Source: Fen-1258 sp964595365 (GTDB lineage Bacteria; Bacteroidota; Ignavibacteria; Ignavibacteriales; Melioribacteraceae). From it: 7,168 bases of DNA. The position numbers were made by a program, and so were the translations under genes. The stretch spans positions 1 through 7,168 of the forward strand of contig CAZQQC010000138.1 of assembly GCA_964595365.1 (NCBI GenBank), given 5' to 3'. Positions 1-6,751 of the stretch are shown piece by piece; the stretch's first letter is position 1, and every line of letters starts with the position of its first letter. Under the pieces are notes generated by a model that saw nothing but the letters and a program-made list of their open reading frames with translations, was not told where the DNA came from and did not search any database.

Positions 1-552
1 GTTTAAAACTTGAGCAATCTCTTTGTAATTAAGTTCTTCATAGTAGTACAGGCTAAGAATTGTCCGTTCCCTTTCTTTAAGCTCTTTAATCAATTCTACC
101 AATTTCTGCTTCAATTCATTTTTTTCCAGAAGGACATCGGGTTTTTCAGAATCGCCGGGCAGTAATTCATACAACTGCAACCCGCTCTCATCATTTGATG
201 GATGATTTATTGAAAGTGTTGAAGTTGAAGCCAATGTTGTGTTTTCCGAAAATAGAGGCACAGAAATTTTCTCGTTGTATTTCCGGAGTTCATCATAAAT
301 CTTTCCGCGGATTCTCTGAATTGCATAAGTTTCAAACTTTGTACCGTAATCGGGATCAAAACGATCTATCGCCTCACTCAATCCCTCTATTCCAAACTGA
401 AAGTAATCCCGCCGGTCTAACAAATTATCTTGAATCAAATTGGTTTTATGGATTACGTAATGAACTAGATTAATGTAGTTTAGCACAATCTGTTTTTTTA
501 GTTCGGTAGTTGGCTTCTGCTTGTAAGAAGCCCATAAAACTGAGTTATTCAT
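1..552 (-). CDS. fliA: Flagellar sigma factor FliA/SigD-type (sigma-28), 3' end outside window
   Basis: This is a sigma-70 family factor that directs RNA polymerase to late flagellar promoters. Reading from ATG at 552, 184 codons stay open to the window edge, so only the C-terminus is missing. Region 2 is clear at residues 5-90: the FGIEGLSEAIDRFDP and KFETYAIQRIRGKIYDELR stretches match the FliA/SigD pattern (GLxxAxxRFDP, FxTYAxxRIRGxxxDxLR). Region 4 begins near residue 150, with KERERTILSLYYYEELNYKEIAQVL at 159-183 containing the start of the -35-binding helix-turn-helix. Between them, residues 91-110 replace the sigma-3 domain (WxPRxxR... and the following helices) that SigD and FliA carry; the chain goes almost directly into the region 3.2-like linker (111-140). 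The start overlaps the stop of the upstream membrane gene by 8 nt, and AGGA at 563-566 lies 10 nt before it. Family assignment is strong; use of the symbol fliA rests on context plus region 2/4 similarity. Confidence 0.88.
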   Translation of the reverse strand, partial: MNNSVLWASYKQKPTTELKKQIVLNYINLVHYVIHKTNLIQDNLLDRRDYFQFGIEGLSEAIDRFDPDYGTKFETYAIQRIRGKIYDELRKYNEKISVPLFSENTTLASTSTLSINHPSNDESGLQLYELLPGDSEKPDVLLEKNELKQKLVELIKELKERERTILSLYYYEELNYKEIAQVLN

Positions 553-781
553 TTTCTTTGTGTCCTGCTATATGATCCGACAAAGAATTAAGCTTATTAA
601 GAGAGTTGTGGTTGATAGCTTTTATCAATCCAATAATAATTAGGCTAAGCATTGCGGTTAGAAAAATGAAAACGGCGAAAGAGCTAATAAGAATTTTTTC
701 GACCGGGAGACCTCTTTGTGTGAAATAGATAATAGAAAAGAAAAAGGAAAGTAAACCAAATCTCAGTACTATTTTGTTCAT
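545..781 (-). CDS. Small two-helix membrane protein between flhG and fliA, function unknown
   Basis: I do not recognise this 78-residue protein. It starts at ATG 781, with GAGG at 793-796 as a plausible ribosome binding site 11 nt upstream. Two hydrophobic segments are visible, about residues 4-20 and 30-55, joined by a short polar turn (TQRGLPVEK), followed by a polar tail (57-78) rich in Asn, Ser, His and Glu. A hairpin with both ends in the cytoplasm is plausible. No cysteine, catalytic motif or signal-peptidase site is evident. It is the first gene after a candidate sigma-54 promoter and its stop codon overlaps the fliA start by 8 nt (AAATGAATAA), so the two are probably translated together. 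Bacillus has a small membrane protein gene, swrB, next to sigD, but there it follows sigD and has one membrane segment; equivalence is only a guess. The ORF looks real from its spacing, ribosome binding site and coherent hydrophobic pattern. Confidence 0.72.
   Translation of the reverse strand: MNKIVLRFGLLSFFFSIIYFTQRGLPVEKILISSFAVFIFLTAMLSLIIIGLIKAINHNSLNKLNSLSDHIAGHKENE
563..566 (-). promoter_or_regulatory. Possible Shine-Dalgarno for fliA inside the membrane gene
   Basis: AGGA on the minus strand, 10 nt upstream of the ATG at 550-552. The spacing is a little long. With the 8-nt overlap between genes, re-initiation after the membrane gene probably contributes as well. Confidence 0.45.
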
Positions 782-811
782 GATGCAGAATGCCTCTTTT
801 CCTAATTAAAT

Positions 812-827
812 TGCAAACACTATACCA
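812..827 (-). promoter_or_regulatory. Candidate sigma-54 (-24/-12) promoter for the small membrane gene and fliA
   Basis: On the minus strand this reads TGGTATAGTGTTTGCA. The sigma-54 consensus is TGGCACG-N4-TTGCW. The invariant GG and GC are present with exactly 10 nt between them, and TTGCA matches fully; the differences are at the less conserved CAC-G positions (TAT-A). Taking the C of GC as -12, transcription would start near 801, leaving a leader of about 20 nt that contains GAGG before the ATG at 781. Sigma-54 control of middle flagellar genes is well known in polar flagellates. A sigma-70 reading (TTGCAT, then TATAGT) needs a 21-nt spacer, which is too long. Confidence 0.6.
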
Positions 828-834
828 TCCGGAT
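827..834. repeat. Perfect 8-bp palindrome abutting the -24 element
   Basis: ATCCGGAT is self-complementary and its last base on the minus strand is the T of the -24 TGG. A palindrome placed against a promoter element could be an operator half or whole site, but eight bases is short enough to occur by chance. Confidence 0.3.
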
Positions 835-835
835 A

Positions 836-852
836 TTTGCTCTGTATGCAAA
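836..852. repeat. Short inverted repeat upstream of the candidate promoter
   Basis: TTTGC at 836-840 and GCAAA at 848-852 are inverted around a 7-base centre. The centre lies about 43 bases upstream of the predicted start site near 801. It is too weak (5 bp, AT-rich) and lacks the T-run expected of a terminator. It could be a protein-binding dyad, though activators of sigma-54 promoters usually bind further upstream. Confidence 0.25.
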
Positions 853-886
853 AAAGATTTTGAAAATGAATGTTTTTATTGAGGGT

Positions 887-1732
887 TCAGATTTTCGGTG
901 CGTTGCTTTTGGTCATTATTAGCCACGTGGCGATTGACTCAAACCGCTTAACTATTAAAAAAATCTCTTCGGCGGTTTTGGATTTAGAAGTATTGCTTAA
1001 ATACAATTCTTGATTCAAAATTGATTGATGAACAGCGGCATCGAATGTAACCCAGCCGAGCAAATCGGGTTTAACACCCAAAAAATGTTCGGATGCCATT
1101 GCAAGATTATTAAACGAATACTTTCCTTCTGCCGCATCGCTACATTTATTAACAACAACAAAATTTTTAGCGCTGCTTTCCTCATATTTCAGAAGCTTCA
1201 CTACAACATACGCATCCATAATTGCAGTAGGCTCGGGTGAAGTTACCAATATGTTGAAACTCGATTTCGTCAGCTGGTAAAGAGTCAATTCATCTGCGCC
1301 GGCAGCCGAATCAAGAATGATATAATCGTATCGGTCTGCAAGTCGGCTAAGTGAAACAAAAAAGTAATCCAATCCATCTTTGTTCATGTGAGGATGGTCC
1401 TCTTTTCCGGAATCACCAAAAATTAAATCGAGATTGGACGAATAACCAACTACCAATTCCTCAAGCGATTTTTTCTTTTCAAAGAACCCGGAAAGAAAAC
1501 AATTCGTAGTCCTGTTCAACATTATGTTCATGTTGGAAAAGTTAAGGTCGAAGTCTATCAAAAGAATTTTTCTGCCCGATCTCGAAAGCGCATAAGCAAA
1601 GTTTGCAGCAAAGAAAGATTTGCCGGTTCCTCCTTTTCCGGAACAAACAGAAATTATTTTCTGCAAGGATAATTTATCCCTATTCCCTGCCATACGGGAA
1701 AGTTGAATAATCCGTGAAGCCTGTCCGCTCAT
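887..1732 (-). CDS. flhG: FlhG (FleN/YlxH), MinD-type ATPase controlling flagellar number
   Basis: FlhG is a membrane-associated ParA/MinD-family ATPase that works with FlhF to set flagellar number and location, and in several polar flagellates restrains the sigma-54 activator FleQ/FlrA. The 281-residue length is typical. The deviant Walker A motif SGKGGTGKS is at 31-39, the LLIDFD segment with the A' aspartates at 57-62, and the switch II-like DSAAGAD at 141-147. Near the C-terminus, residues about 255-275 (EEIFLIVKRFESIATWLIMTK) could form the membrane-targeting amphipathic helix of this family. The N-terminal FlhF-activating motif, normally DQAxxLR, appears as GQASRII at 3-9, a partial match. 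The start overlaps the flhF stop by 4 nt (ATGA) and has only a weak upstream AGG, so coupled translation from flhF is likely. MinD is a much less likely identity because of the flhF neighbour. Confidence 0.93.
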   Translation of the reverse strand: MSGQASRIIQLSRMAGNRDKLSLQKIISVCSGKGGTGKSFFAANFAYALSRSGRKILLIDFDLNFSNMNIMLNRTTNCFLSGFFEKKKSLEELVVGYSSNLDLIFGDSGKEDHPHMNKDGLDYFFVSLSRLADRYDYIILDSAAGADELTLYQLTKSSFNILVTSPEPTAIMDAYVVVKLLKYEESSAKNFVVVNKCSDAAEGKYSFNNLAMASEHFLGVKPDLLGWVTFDAAVHQSILNQELYLSNTSKSKTAEEIFLIVKRFESIATWLIMTKSNAPKI

Positions 1733-2844
1733 GAGAAAAGTTTACCTGTATAAACTAAGTTTGCAAGATAGACAGGATTGACAGAAACAATATCATCCGG
1801 AATGGTTTGACCGTTTGTGAGAAACATAACCGGAATATTGTGCGATACAGAAAGGTTCATAATGTTGCCGTATGCAACAGCTTCGTCAACTTTAGAAAAG
1901 ATTACCGACTTGTAATTAAATATACCGAACTTTTCAGCAATGTCGTTCAATGTTCTCGTTGAACTTGTAGAATTAACGACAAGGATGGTTTCGTCTACGC
2001 CGGCGGCATCCAAATACTTTTTGATCGACTCAAGATTTTGTTTGGCTTTTTGGCTGCGTCCAACCGTGTCGATAAAAATCAGATCTTTGTTTTTCAATTT
2101 CTTAATTAGCTTCGGCATGTCTTCGGGTTCGTAAGCTATTTCCATTTCTATATCGCTTATTTCGGAAAAAATTCTAAGTTGATCTATCGCGCCTAACCGG
2201 TAAGTATCAATTGAAATCAATCCTACTTTGAGTTTGTGTATTATCTTCGAAATTACTGCAAGCTTTGCAATGCATGTTGTTTTTCCAACGCCTGTGGGTC
2301 CAACAAGCGCTATCTTTTTTGTTACGTCTTTTGTAATCTTGAAACTGGTGGTAGGTATCAACGATGCCATGCTTGAAATAAGATAGTTTTCGAGATTTGA
2401 GTCTTCAATAAAATTTGAAGAGCTCCACAAATGCCTTGTCAAATTCTTTATGATGCTTTTTTGCACTTCATGTTCTTCAAGGTTATTTACAAGTTCGCCT
2501 ATGGCTTCATCAATTTGTTTCGAAGAATGTTTTCTTCCGGTTCCTGCCGCGCGCTCTTTCAAAAGGAGGTCCGCTTCATCGTGTTCGTAAATCTTCTTCG
2601 TAAGATTTTCCAGCTCATCCTGAAAAGTTGTGCTGTTTGACTGCCCCGTGATAGCCTGCTTTGTGTTTTTTGAAGGCAGCACCTGATCAATTCCAGCCGT
2701 AATCTCATACATATTTTTCACACCGTGGCGTTTATCGCCCTCAACGATGCAAGTACCTAGAATAATTGCTTCCACGCCAAGCTCACTTTTCATCTGCTGC
2801 GTTGCTTCTTTTAACGACGGCGCTAAAAATTTTTTAACTTGCAT
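1729..2844 (-). CDS. flhF: FlhF, SRP-type GTPase for flagellar placement
   Basis: FlhF is the third SRP-family GTPase, related to Ffh and FtsY; it recruits early flagellar parts to the assembly site and has its GTPase stimulated by FlhG. Residues 1-50 form the FlhF-specific N-terminal segment (MQVKKFLAPSLKEATQQMK). A charged, probably flexible B region follows to about 110, then the N-domain helices (about 110-165) and the G domain. Visible nucleotide motifs are Walker A GPTGVGKTT at 182-190, DTYR at 213-216, DTVGRS at 259-264, SKVD at 317-320 in place of the usual TKxD, and the closing GQTIPDD at 345-351. At 371 residues it is close to family size. It overlaps flhA by 11 nt, starting inside that gene's 3' end with a good GAGG ribosome binding site at 2851-2854, and overlaps flhG by 4 nt. 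Confidence 0.96.
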   Translation of the reverse strand: MQVKKFLAPSLKEATQQMKSELGVEAIILGTCIVEGDKRHGVKNMYEITAGIDQVLPSKNTKQAITGQSNSTTFQDELENLTKKIYEHDEADLLLKERAAGTGRKHSSKQIDEAIGELVNNLEEHEVQKSIIKNLTRHLWSSSNFIEDSNLENYLISSMASLIPTTSFKITKDVTKKIALVGPTGVGKTTCIAKLAVISKIIHKLKVGLISIDTYRLGAIDQLRIFSEISDIEMEIAYEPEDMPKLIKKLKNKDLIFIDTVGRSQKAKQNLESIKKYLDAAGVDETILVVNSTSSTRTLNDIAEKFGIFNYKSVIFSKVDEAVAYGNIMNLSVSHNIPVMFLTNGQTIPDDIVSVNPVYLANLVYTGKLFS

Positions 2845-4885
2845 TGTTTACCTCTATCCTACCTATAAATTCTAATTCGATATTTGAAGGCAGTTCCGTG
2901 TAGGATAAAACAGTTAGCGACGGGAAACTGCTGTTAATTAAACGATAAAAATATGGACGAATAGTAGCCGATGTAATCAAAAGCGGTGGGTAACCAAGAG
3001 AATTAAACTTTTCTATCACAAGCTGAAGTTGGCTGTTCAATTCTCTCAGTACATTTGGATGTAATCCGAGTGTCACAATATTGTCTTTCTGCGATTGCAA
3101 GGACTTTGTGATTGCCGCCTCAAGAGATTCACCCAGTGCTGAAGCATGAATTACTCCGTTTTGATCTTTGTAAATACTGCCGATTGTCTCGCCGATTGTA
3201 TGACGAACGTATTCCGTTAAGACATCAATGTTCTTTGTTGTTTTAGAATAATCGATCAGCGCTTCCAGAATTTGTACAAAATCTTTGATAGGTATGTTTT
3301 CTCGAAGAAGATTTTGTAAGACTTTTTGAATCATACCAAGGTTAAGTACGTCCGGGCTAATTTCTTCAATTACTGCAGGATATTCCTTTTTCAAATTTTC
3401 GAGAAGCTGTTTTACATCCTGCCGTGTAAGTATTTTGTCGAAGTTCTTTTTCAACAGTTCCTGCAAATGAGTTGTCAGAACCGATATCGCATCAACGACA
3501 GTATATCCAAGCATTTCCGCTTTTTCTTTTTCTTCGTTAATAATCCAAAAACTTTGAAGTCCGAACGCGGGGTCTGTTGCCGGCAATCCGGTTAAAATTT
3601 CCTGAACAGAACCGGGATTCATTGCAAGCATTCTATCCGGATAAATTTCATAATTGGAAACAACATTTCCTTTGATCTTAATTATATATTGGTTGGGCGA
3701 TAGCTGCAGGTTATCTCTAACACGAACAGGTGGAATTAAGACTCCGTATTCTAAAGCTATTAATTTTCTAGAAGCAGAAATTTTTTGAAACAAATTTCCT
3801 CCTTGCTTTTCATCAACAAGACTTATAAGACCGTAGCCAATTTCAACCTCTATAGGATCTACTTGAAGATATTGTTCAACTTTTTCTTCAATTGGTTCCG
3901 ATGTTAGAACTTCTTCTTCGGTAATAGCAGGCAGAGTATTCTGTCTATTTTTTTTGGAGATGTACGAACTAACTCCCAGAGCAATACTCAAAAAGACAAA
4001 TGGAAAAAGAGGCATTCCCGGAATGAGCGCAAACATAAACGAAGCGCCCGATACCGTTCCAAGTACGCGTGGATTGGAAAGTAGCTGCGTTTTCATCTGA
4101 AAATCTAAAGCTGTTCCCGCTGCGCTTCTTGTTACTACTAATCCTGCTGCGGTTGAAATTACCAGTGCCGGTATTTGAGAAACTAATCCGTCACCAATTG
4201 TTAAGATGGTATAATTCCGAAGTGCATCTGTAAAAGTCATTCCCCGTTGTGCAACACCAATTATAAATCCTCCGATAATATTAACACAATTAATAACCAA
4301 CCCTGCTATTGCATCACCTTTAACAAATTTGCTGGCACCGTCCATAGCTCCGTAAAATTCTGCTTCGCGCGCTATTTGATCTCTTCTTTTTCTGGCTTCA
4401 CTTTCGTTAATTAGACCGGTATTCAAATCGGCATCGATAGCCATTTGTTTACCCGGCATAGCATCAAGTGTGAACCGGGCAGCTACTTCAGAAATTCTTC
4501 CCGAGCCTTTTACAATTACAATGAATTGAATTACAACAAGAATTATGAAGACAATAAAACCCACCACATAATTTCCGCCTACAACAAACGAACCGAACGA
4601 CTCGATAACTTTACCGGCGTAACCGTCAATCAGAATTAAACGCGTTGAGCTTATGTTCAGCCCAAGGCGGAACAAAGTGGTAACAAGAAGTAATCCGGGA
4701 AAAACAGAAATATCGAGCGGCGAGCTGATATAAAGCGCAACTATCAATATTAAAATGGAAAGGGTAAGATTCGTAGCAAGTAAGTAATCAAGCATTCCGG
4801 CAGGCAACGGAATCAACATCAAACCGATTAATAAAATTAATCCGAAGCCGAGAACTACATCAGAATTTTTTCCAATGCTTTTCAT
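2834..4885 (-). CDS. flhA: FlhA, export gate protein of the flagellar type III system
   Basis: FlhA is a FHIPEP-family integral membrane protein that forms a nonamer in the export gate, couples proton flow to secretion, and docks chaperone-substrate complexes through its cytoplasmic ring. The 683-residue length fits the family. The N-terminal half carries about eight hydrophobic segments (roughly 10-28, 36-54, 62-78, 100-126, 192-212, 234-252, 279-305). The FHIPEP signature with the conserved cytoplasmic loop is at about 130-160 (ISEVAARFTLDAMPGKQMAI and IDADLNTGLI), and the GDGLVSQIPALVISTAAG segment at 231-248 is characteristic. A polar, Glu-rich linker (about 310-345) leads to the C-terminal substrate-docking domain (345-683). 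The ATG at 4885 follows the flhB stop by 2 nt. A virulence-type SctV homologue is excluded by the surrounding flagellar genes. Confidence 0.97.
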   Translation of the reverse strand: MKSIGKNSDVVLGFGLILLIGLMLIPLPAGMLDYLLATNLTLSILILIVALYISSPLDISVFPGLLLVTTLFRLGLNISSTRLILIDGYAGKVIESFGSFVVGGNYVVGFIVFIILVVIQFIVIVKGSGRISEVAARFTLDAMPGKQMAIDADLNTGLINESEARKRRDQIAREAEFYGAMDGASKFVKGDAIAGLVINCVNIIGGFIIGVAQRGMTFTDALRNYTILTIGDGLVSQIPALVISTAAGLVVTRSAAGTALDFQMKTQLLSNPRVLGTVSGASFMFALIPGMPLFPFVFLSIALGVSSYISKKNRQNTLPAITEEEVLTSEPIEEKVEQYLQVDPIEVEIGYGLISLVDEKQGGNLFQKISASRKLIALEYGVLIPPVRVRDNLQLSPNQYIIKIKGNVVSNYEIYPDRMLAMNPGSVQEILTGLPATDPAFGLQSFWIINEEKEKAEMLGYTVVDAISVLTTHLQELLKKNFDKILTRQDVKQLLENLKKEYPAVIEEISPDVLNLGMIQKVLQNLLRENIPIKDFVQILEALIDYSKTTKNIDVLTEYVRHTIGETIGSIYKDQNGVIHASALGESLEAAITKSLQSQKDNIVTLGLHPNVLRELNSQLQLVIEKFNSLGYPPLLITSATIRPYFYRLINSSFPSLTVLSYTELPSNIELEFIGRIEVNNAS
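2851..2854 (-). promoter_or_regulatory. Shine-Dalgarno for flhF inside the end of flhA
   Basis: GAGG lies 6 nt upstream of the ATG at 2842-2844, within the last codons of flhA (AGAGGTAAACAATG). It fixes the flhF start at 2844 and supports the 11-nt overlap with flhA. Confidence 0.7.
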
Positions 4886-4887
4886 TT

Positions 4888-5973
4888 TTAGACAATACTC
4901 TTTCTTTTCTTTAAATCTCTCATTTGATAGATGTAAGCAAGAATTTGAGCAACGGCTTTAAATAGCTTTGCCGGAATCTCGTCGCCAACGTCGCAAGTTT
5001 TGTAGAGAGCATGCGCTAATTCAACATCTTCATATAACGGCACATTATTTTCAAGAGCAATTTTTTTGATTCGCCGTGCAAGTTCATCCATTCCTTTCGC
5101 TAAAACCTTCGGAGCCGCATCTTTGTCCGATTCATATTTAAGAGCAACTGCAAAGTGTGTGGGGTTAGTAATAACTACATCGGCTTTCGGAACATCTTTC
5201 ATCATTCGTCCACGTGTTGCTTGAATCATTTTTTTGCGAATTTGCGATTTAATATGAGGGTCGCCTTCCGTTTGTTTCAATTCTTCTTTTACTTCCTGCT
5301 TGGTCATCATCATTTCTTTTCTGAATTTGTGTTTTTGAAAAACATAGTCCGTGAAAGCTATTACGGAAAAAAAGAGAATGATTTTCCACAGCATTCCAAA
5401 TGCTGAATCCATCATAAATGCAACTGTTTCTTCGACCGAAAAATTTACAAGTCGAAATGTACCCTCAATCAACTTCGAAATAACGAGGTAAGCAAACAGT
5501 GCTATGATTACCAATTTCGCAAGCGATTTAAAACTTTCTACCAAAGAATTGGTGGAGAAAAAAATTTTTTTGATTCCGCTGATAGGATTAAATCTGTTAA
5601 GATTTGGTACAAAAACTTTTCCCGAAACTTTGAGACCGACCTGTGTAACGTTGCTAATCAATGAGAAAACAACAACCGCAAGAACTACCGGCGCCAATAT
5701 GGTAAAAAAGAATAATGTCCACTTCAAAAAATAAGATTGAATGATTGTTGGTGTGAGCTTATAGGTATCCAGCCTTCCAAAAAGATCTTTTGAAAATTCG
5801 TTCATCTTTTCGCCTAAGAAGTTTCTGGATAGATAGACTGCCATTAGACCGGAACCGAATACTGCTAAAGAATTCAACTCGGTACTTCTGGCAACCTGAC
5901 CGCGGTCGCGTGCATCCGAAAGTCTTTTCCCGGTAGGCTGTTCGGTTTTTTCCTGTCCATCAATTTCTGCCAT
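4888..5973 (-). CDS. flhB: FlhB, substrate-specificity switch of the flagellar export gate
   Basis: FlhB is the membrane protein whose cytoplasmic domain cleaves itself, switching export from rod-hook proteins to filament proteins once the hook is complete. The N-terminus has the family hallmark EKTEQPTGKRLSDARDRGQVARS (8-30). Four hydrophobic segments follow at about 35-50, 84-108, 150-170 and 190-212. The linker helix region (214-262) holds the conserved KMIQATRGRMMKDVPKADV stretch. The autocleavage motif NPTH is intact at 270-273, with cleavage expected between Asn270 and Pro271, and PLYEDVELAHALY at 312-324 is the usual cleaved-domain sequence. The 361-residue length is standard. The start lies 1 nt after the fliR stop; the upstream Shine-Dalgarno is weak, so translation is probably coupled. 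Confidence 0.97.
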   Translation of the reverse strand: MAEIDGQEKTEQPTGKRLSDARDRGQVARSTELNSLAVFGSGLMAVYLSRNFLGEKMNEFSKDLFGRLDTYKLTPTIIQSYFLKWTLFFFTILAPVVLAVVVFSLISNVTQVGLKVSGKVFVPNLNRFNPISGIKKIFFSTNSLVESFKSLAKLVIIALFAYLVISKLIEGTFRLVNFSVEETVAFMMDSAFGMLWKIILFFSVIAFTDYVFQKHKFRKEMMMTKQEVKEELKQTEGDPHIKSQIRKKMIQATRGRMMKDVPKADVVITNPTHFAVALKYESDKDAAPKVLAKGMDELARRIKKIALENNVPLYEDVELAHALYKTCDVGDEIPAKLFKAVAQILAYIYQMRDLKKRKSIV

Positions 5974-5974
5974 T

Positions 5975-6751
5975 TCACACGCTCATCGCTCTAATAATTT
6001 CTGAAAGCTGCATCTCATAGCCGTTTAATAAATTTTTCATTGCATAGATATAAATCGGGATAAGCAAAGAAATCATAAGAAAACCAAGTCCAATCTTTGC
6101 CGGCTGGGAAATAAAAAAAATCTGGATGTTGGGAATGACGCGGGAGATAATTCCTTCGGCTATATGAATCAGGAAGAACGAAACAACTATTGGCGCAGCT
6201 ATTTTCATTGCAATAGTGAAAACTGCGAAAGCATATTTCACTATCAGCGTTAAGACCGGTTGTGTAGCCGTATATTTCCCGATAGGAACTACAGAAAATG
6301 AAGAGACGACCGCTGTAATTAAGTGATGATGACCGTTGATGAGCAAAAAAATTATTATGCCGGCATAATAAATTAACTCTCCAACAATATTGTTCTGAAT
6401 ATTTTGTATCGGGTTCAATACATCGGCAAATATCAAGCCCATATCATAGCCTATCAAATATCCTGCGTAGGAAATTCCATAGAAAATAAAATTGAGCGTA
6501 AAGCCCATTATAAAACCCGTGATTAATTCTTTAGCGGCATCGATAAAAATGGAAATCAAATTCGCATCTAATGCTGTCTTGCTTTTGTCTATCGTTAAGA
6601 ATGTTATGTAAGCAATTACAAACGAAAGAAAAACTTTCACTAATACCGGTATGGAATTATGTCCAAGAACCGGTGCAGCAATCATCATTGCCAAAACCCG
6701 CAAAAAGATAAACAGCACTAACAAGAAATCGGCGATTAGTATTTCTGTCAT
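5975..6751 (-). CDS. fliR: FliR, export gate core membrane protein
   Basis: FliR forms, with FliP and FliQ, the helical core complex through which flagellar subunits cross the inner membrane. The 258-residue protein is mostly hydrophobic, with about six helices. Family marks include the N-terminal FLRVLAMMIAAPVLG (16-30) and IPVLVKVFLS (34-43), the GYDMGLIFADVLNP segment (101-114), NGHHHLI at 139-145, and the late IPNIQIFFISQPAKIGLG segment (206-223), which is among the best conserved parts of the family. Its ATG overlaps the fliQ stop by 4 nt (ATGA). No Shine-Dalgarno is visible upstream of it, so initiation most likely relies on ribosomes finishing fliQ. Confidence 0.96.
   Translation of the reverse strand: MTEILIADFLLVLFIFLRVLAMMIAAPVLGHNSIPVLVKVFLSFVIAYITFLTIDKSKTALDANLISIFIDAAKELITGFIMGFTLNFIFYGISYAGYLIGYDMGLIFADVLNPIQNIQNNIVGELIYYAGIIIFLLINGHHHLITAVVSSFSVVPIGKYTATQPVLTLIVKYAFAVFTIAMKIAAPIVVSFFLIHIAEGIISRVIPNIQIFFISQPAKIGLGFLMISLLIPIYIYAMKNLLNGYEMQLSEIIRAMSV

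Larger units (their letters stand above)
782..886 (-). other. Only intergenic gap in the cluster (flhG to small membrane gene)
   Basis: This 105-base AT-rich spacer is the sole break in an otherwise overlapping gene chain. Reading on the minus strand it holds, in order: a weak inverted repeat (836-852), an 8-base palindrome (827-834), a -24/-12 promoter match (812-827), and the ribosome binding site of the next gene (793-796). There is no GC-rich hairpin followed by a T-run, so I see no intrinsic terminator for the upstream operon; read-through into fliA is likely. Confidence 0.7.

Noticed and set aside
195..473. Plus-strand open frame opposite the sigma factor gene
   Set aside because: It lies antisense to a well-supported sigma factor reading frame, resembles no family I know, and has no visible ribosome binding site that would favour it.
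1..552. Frameshift or pseudogene in the sigma factor gene as the cause of the missing sigma-3 domain
   Set aside because: A codon-by-codon read from 552 to 1 shows no stop and the same frame carries both region 2 and region 4 motifs, so an in-frame loss or replacement is the simpler reading.
812..850. Sigma-70 or Bacteroidetes-type (-33/-7) promoter in the fliA gap
   Set aside because: TTGCAT and TATAGT are 21 nt apart, too far for sigma-70. A TA...TTTG -7 element has the wrong internal spacing and no correctly placed TTTG upstream. The -24/-12 reading fits better.
836..886. Intrinsic terminator after flhG
   Set aside because: The only hairpin is a 5-bp AT-rich stem, and its downstream side on the minus strand lacks a T-run.
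3326..3595. Plus-strand open frame (89 codons) opposite flhA
   Set aside because: It is a shadow of flhA: Phe/Tyr/Cys-rich, without a recognisable domain, and wholly inside a conserved gene. The same holds for plus-strand frames at 1025-1240, 1940-2134, 2431-2640, 4445-4639, 5155-5406 and 5504-5734.
4333..4350. Plus-strand TGGCACC...AGC resembling a sigma-54 promoter
   Set aside because: There are 11 rather than 10 nt between GG and GC, the -12 half is poor, and it lies antisense within flhA with no plus-strand gene to serve.
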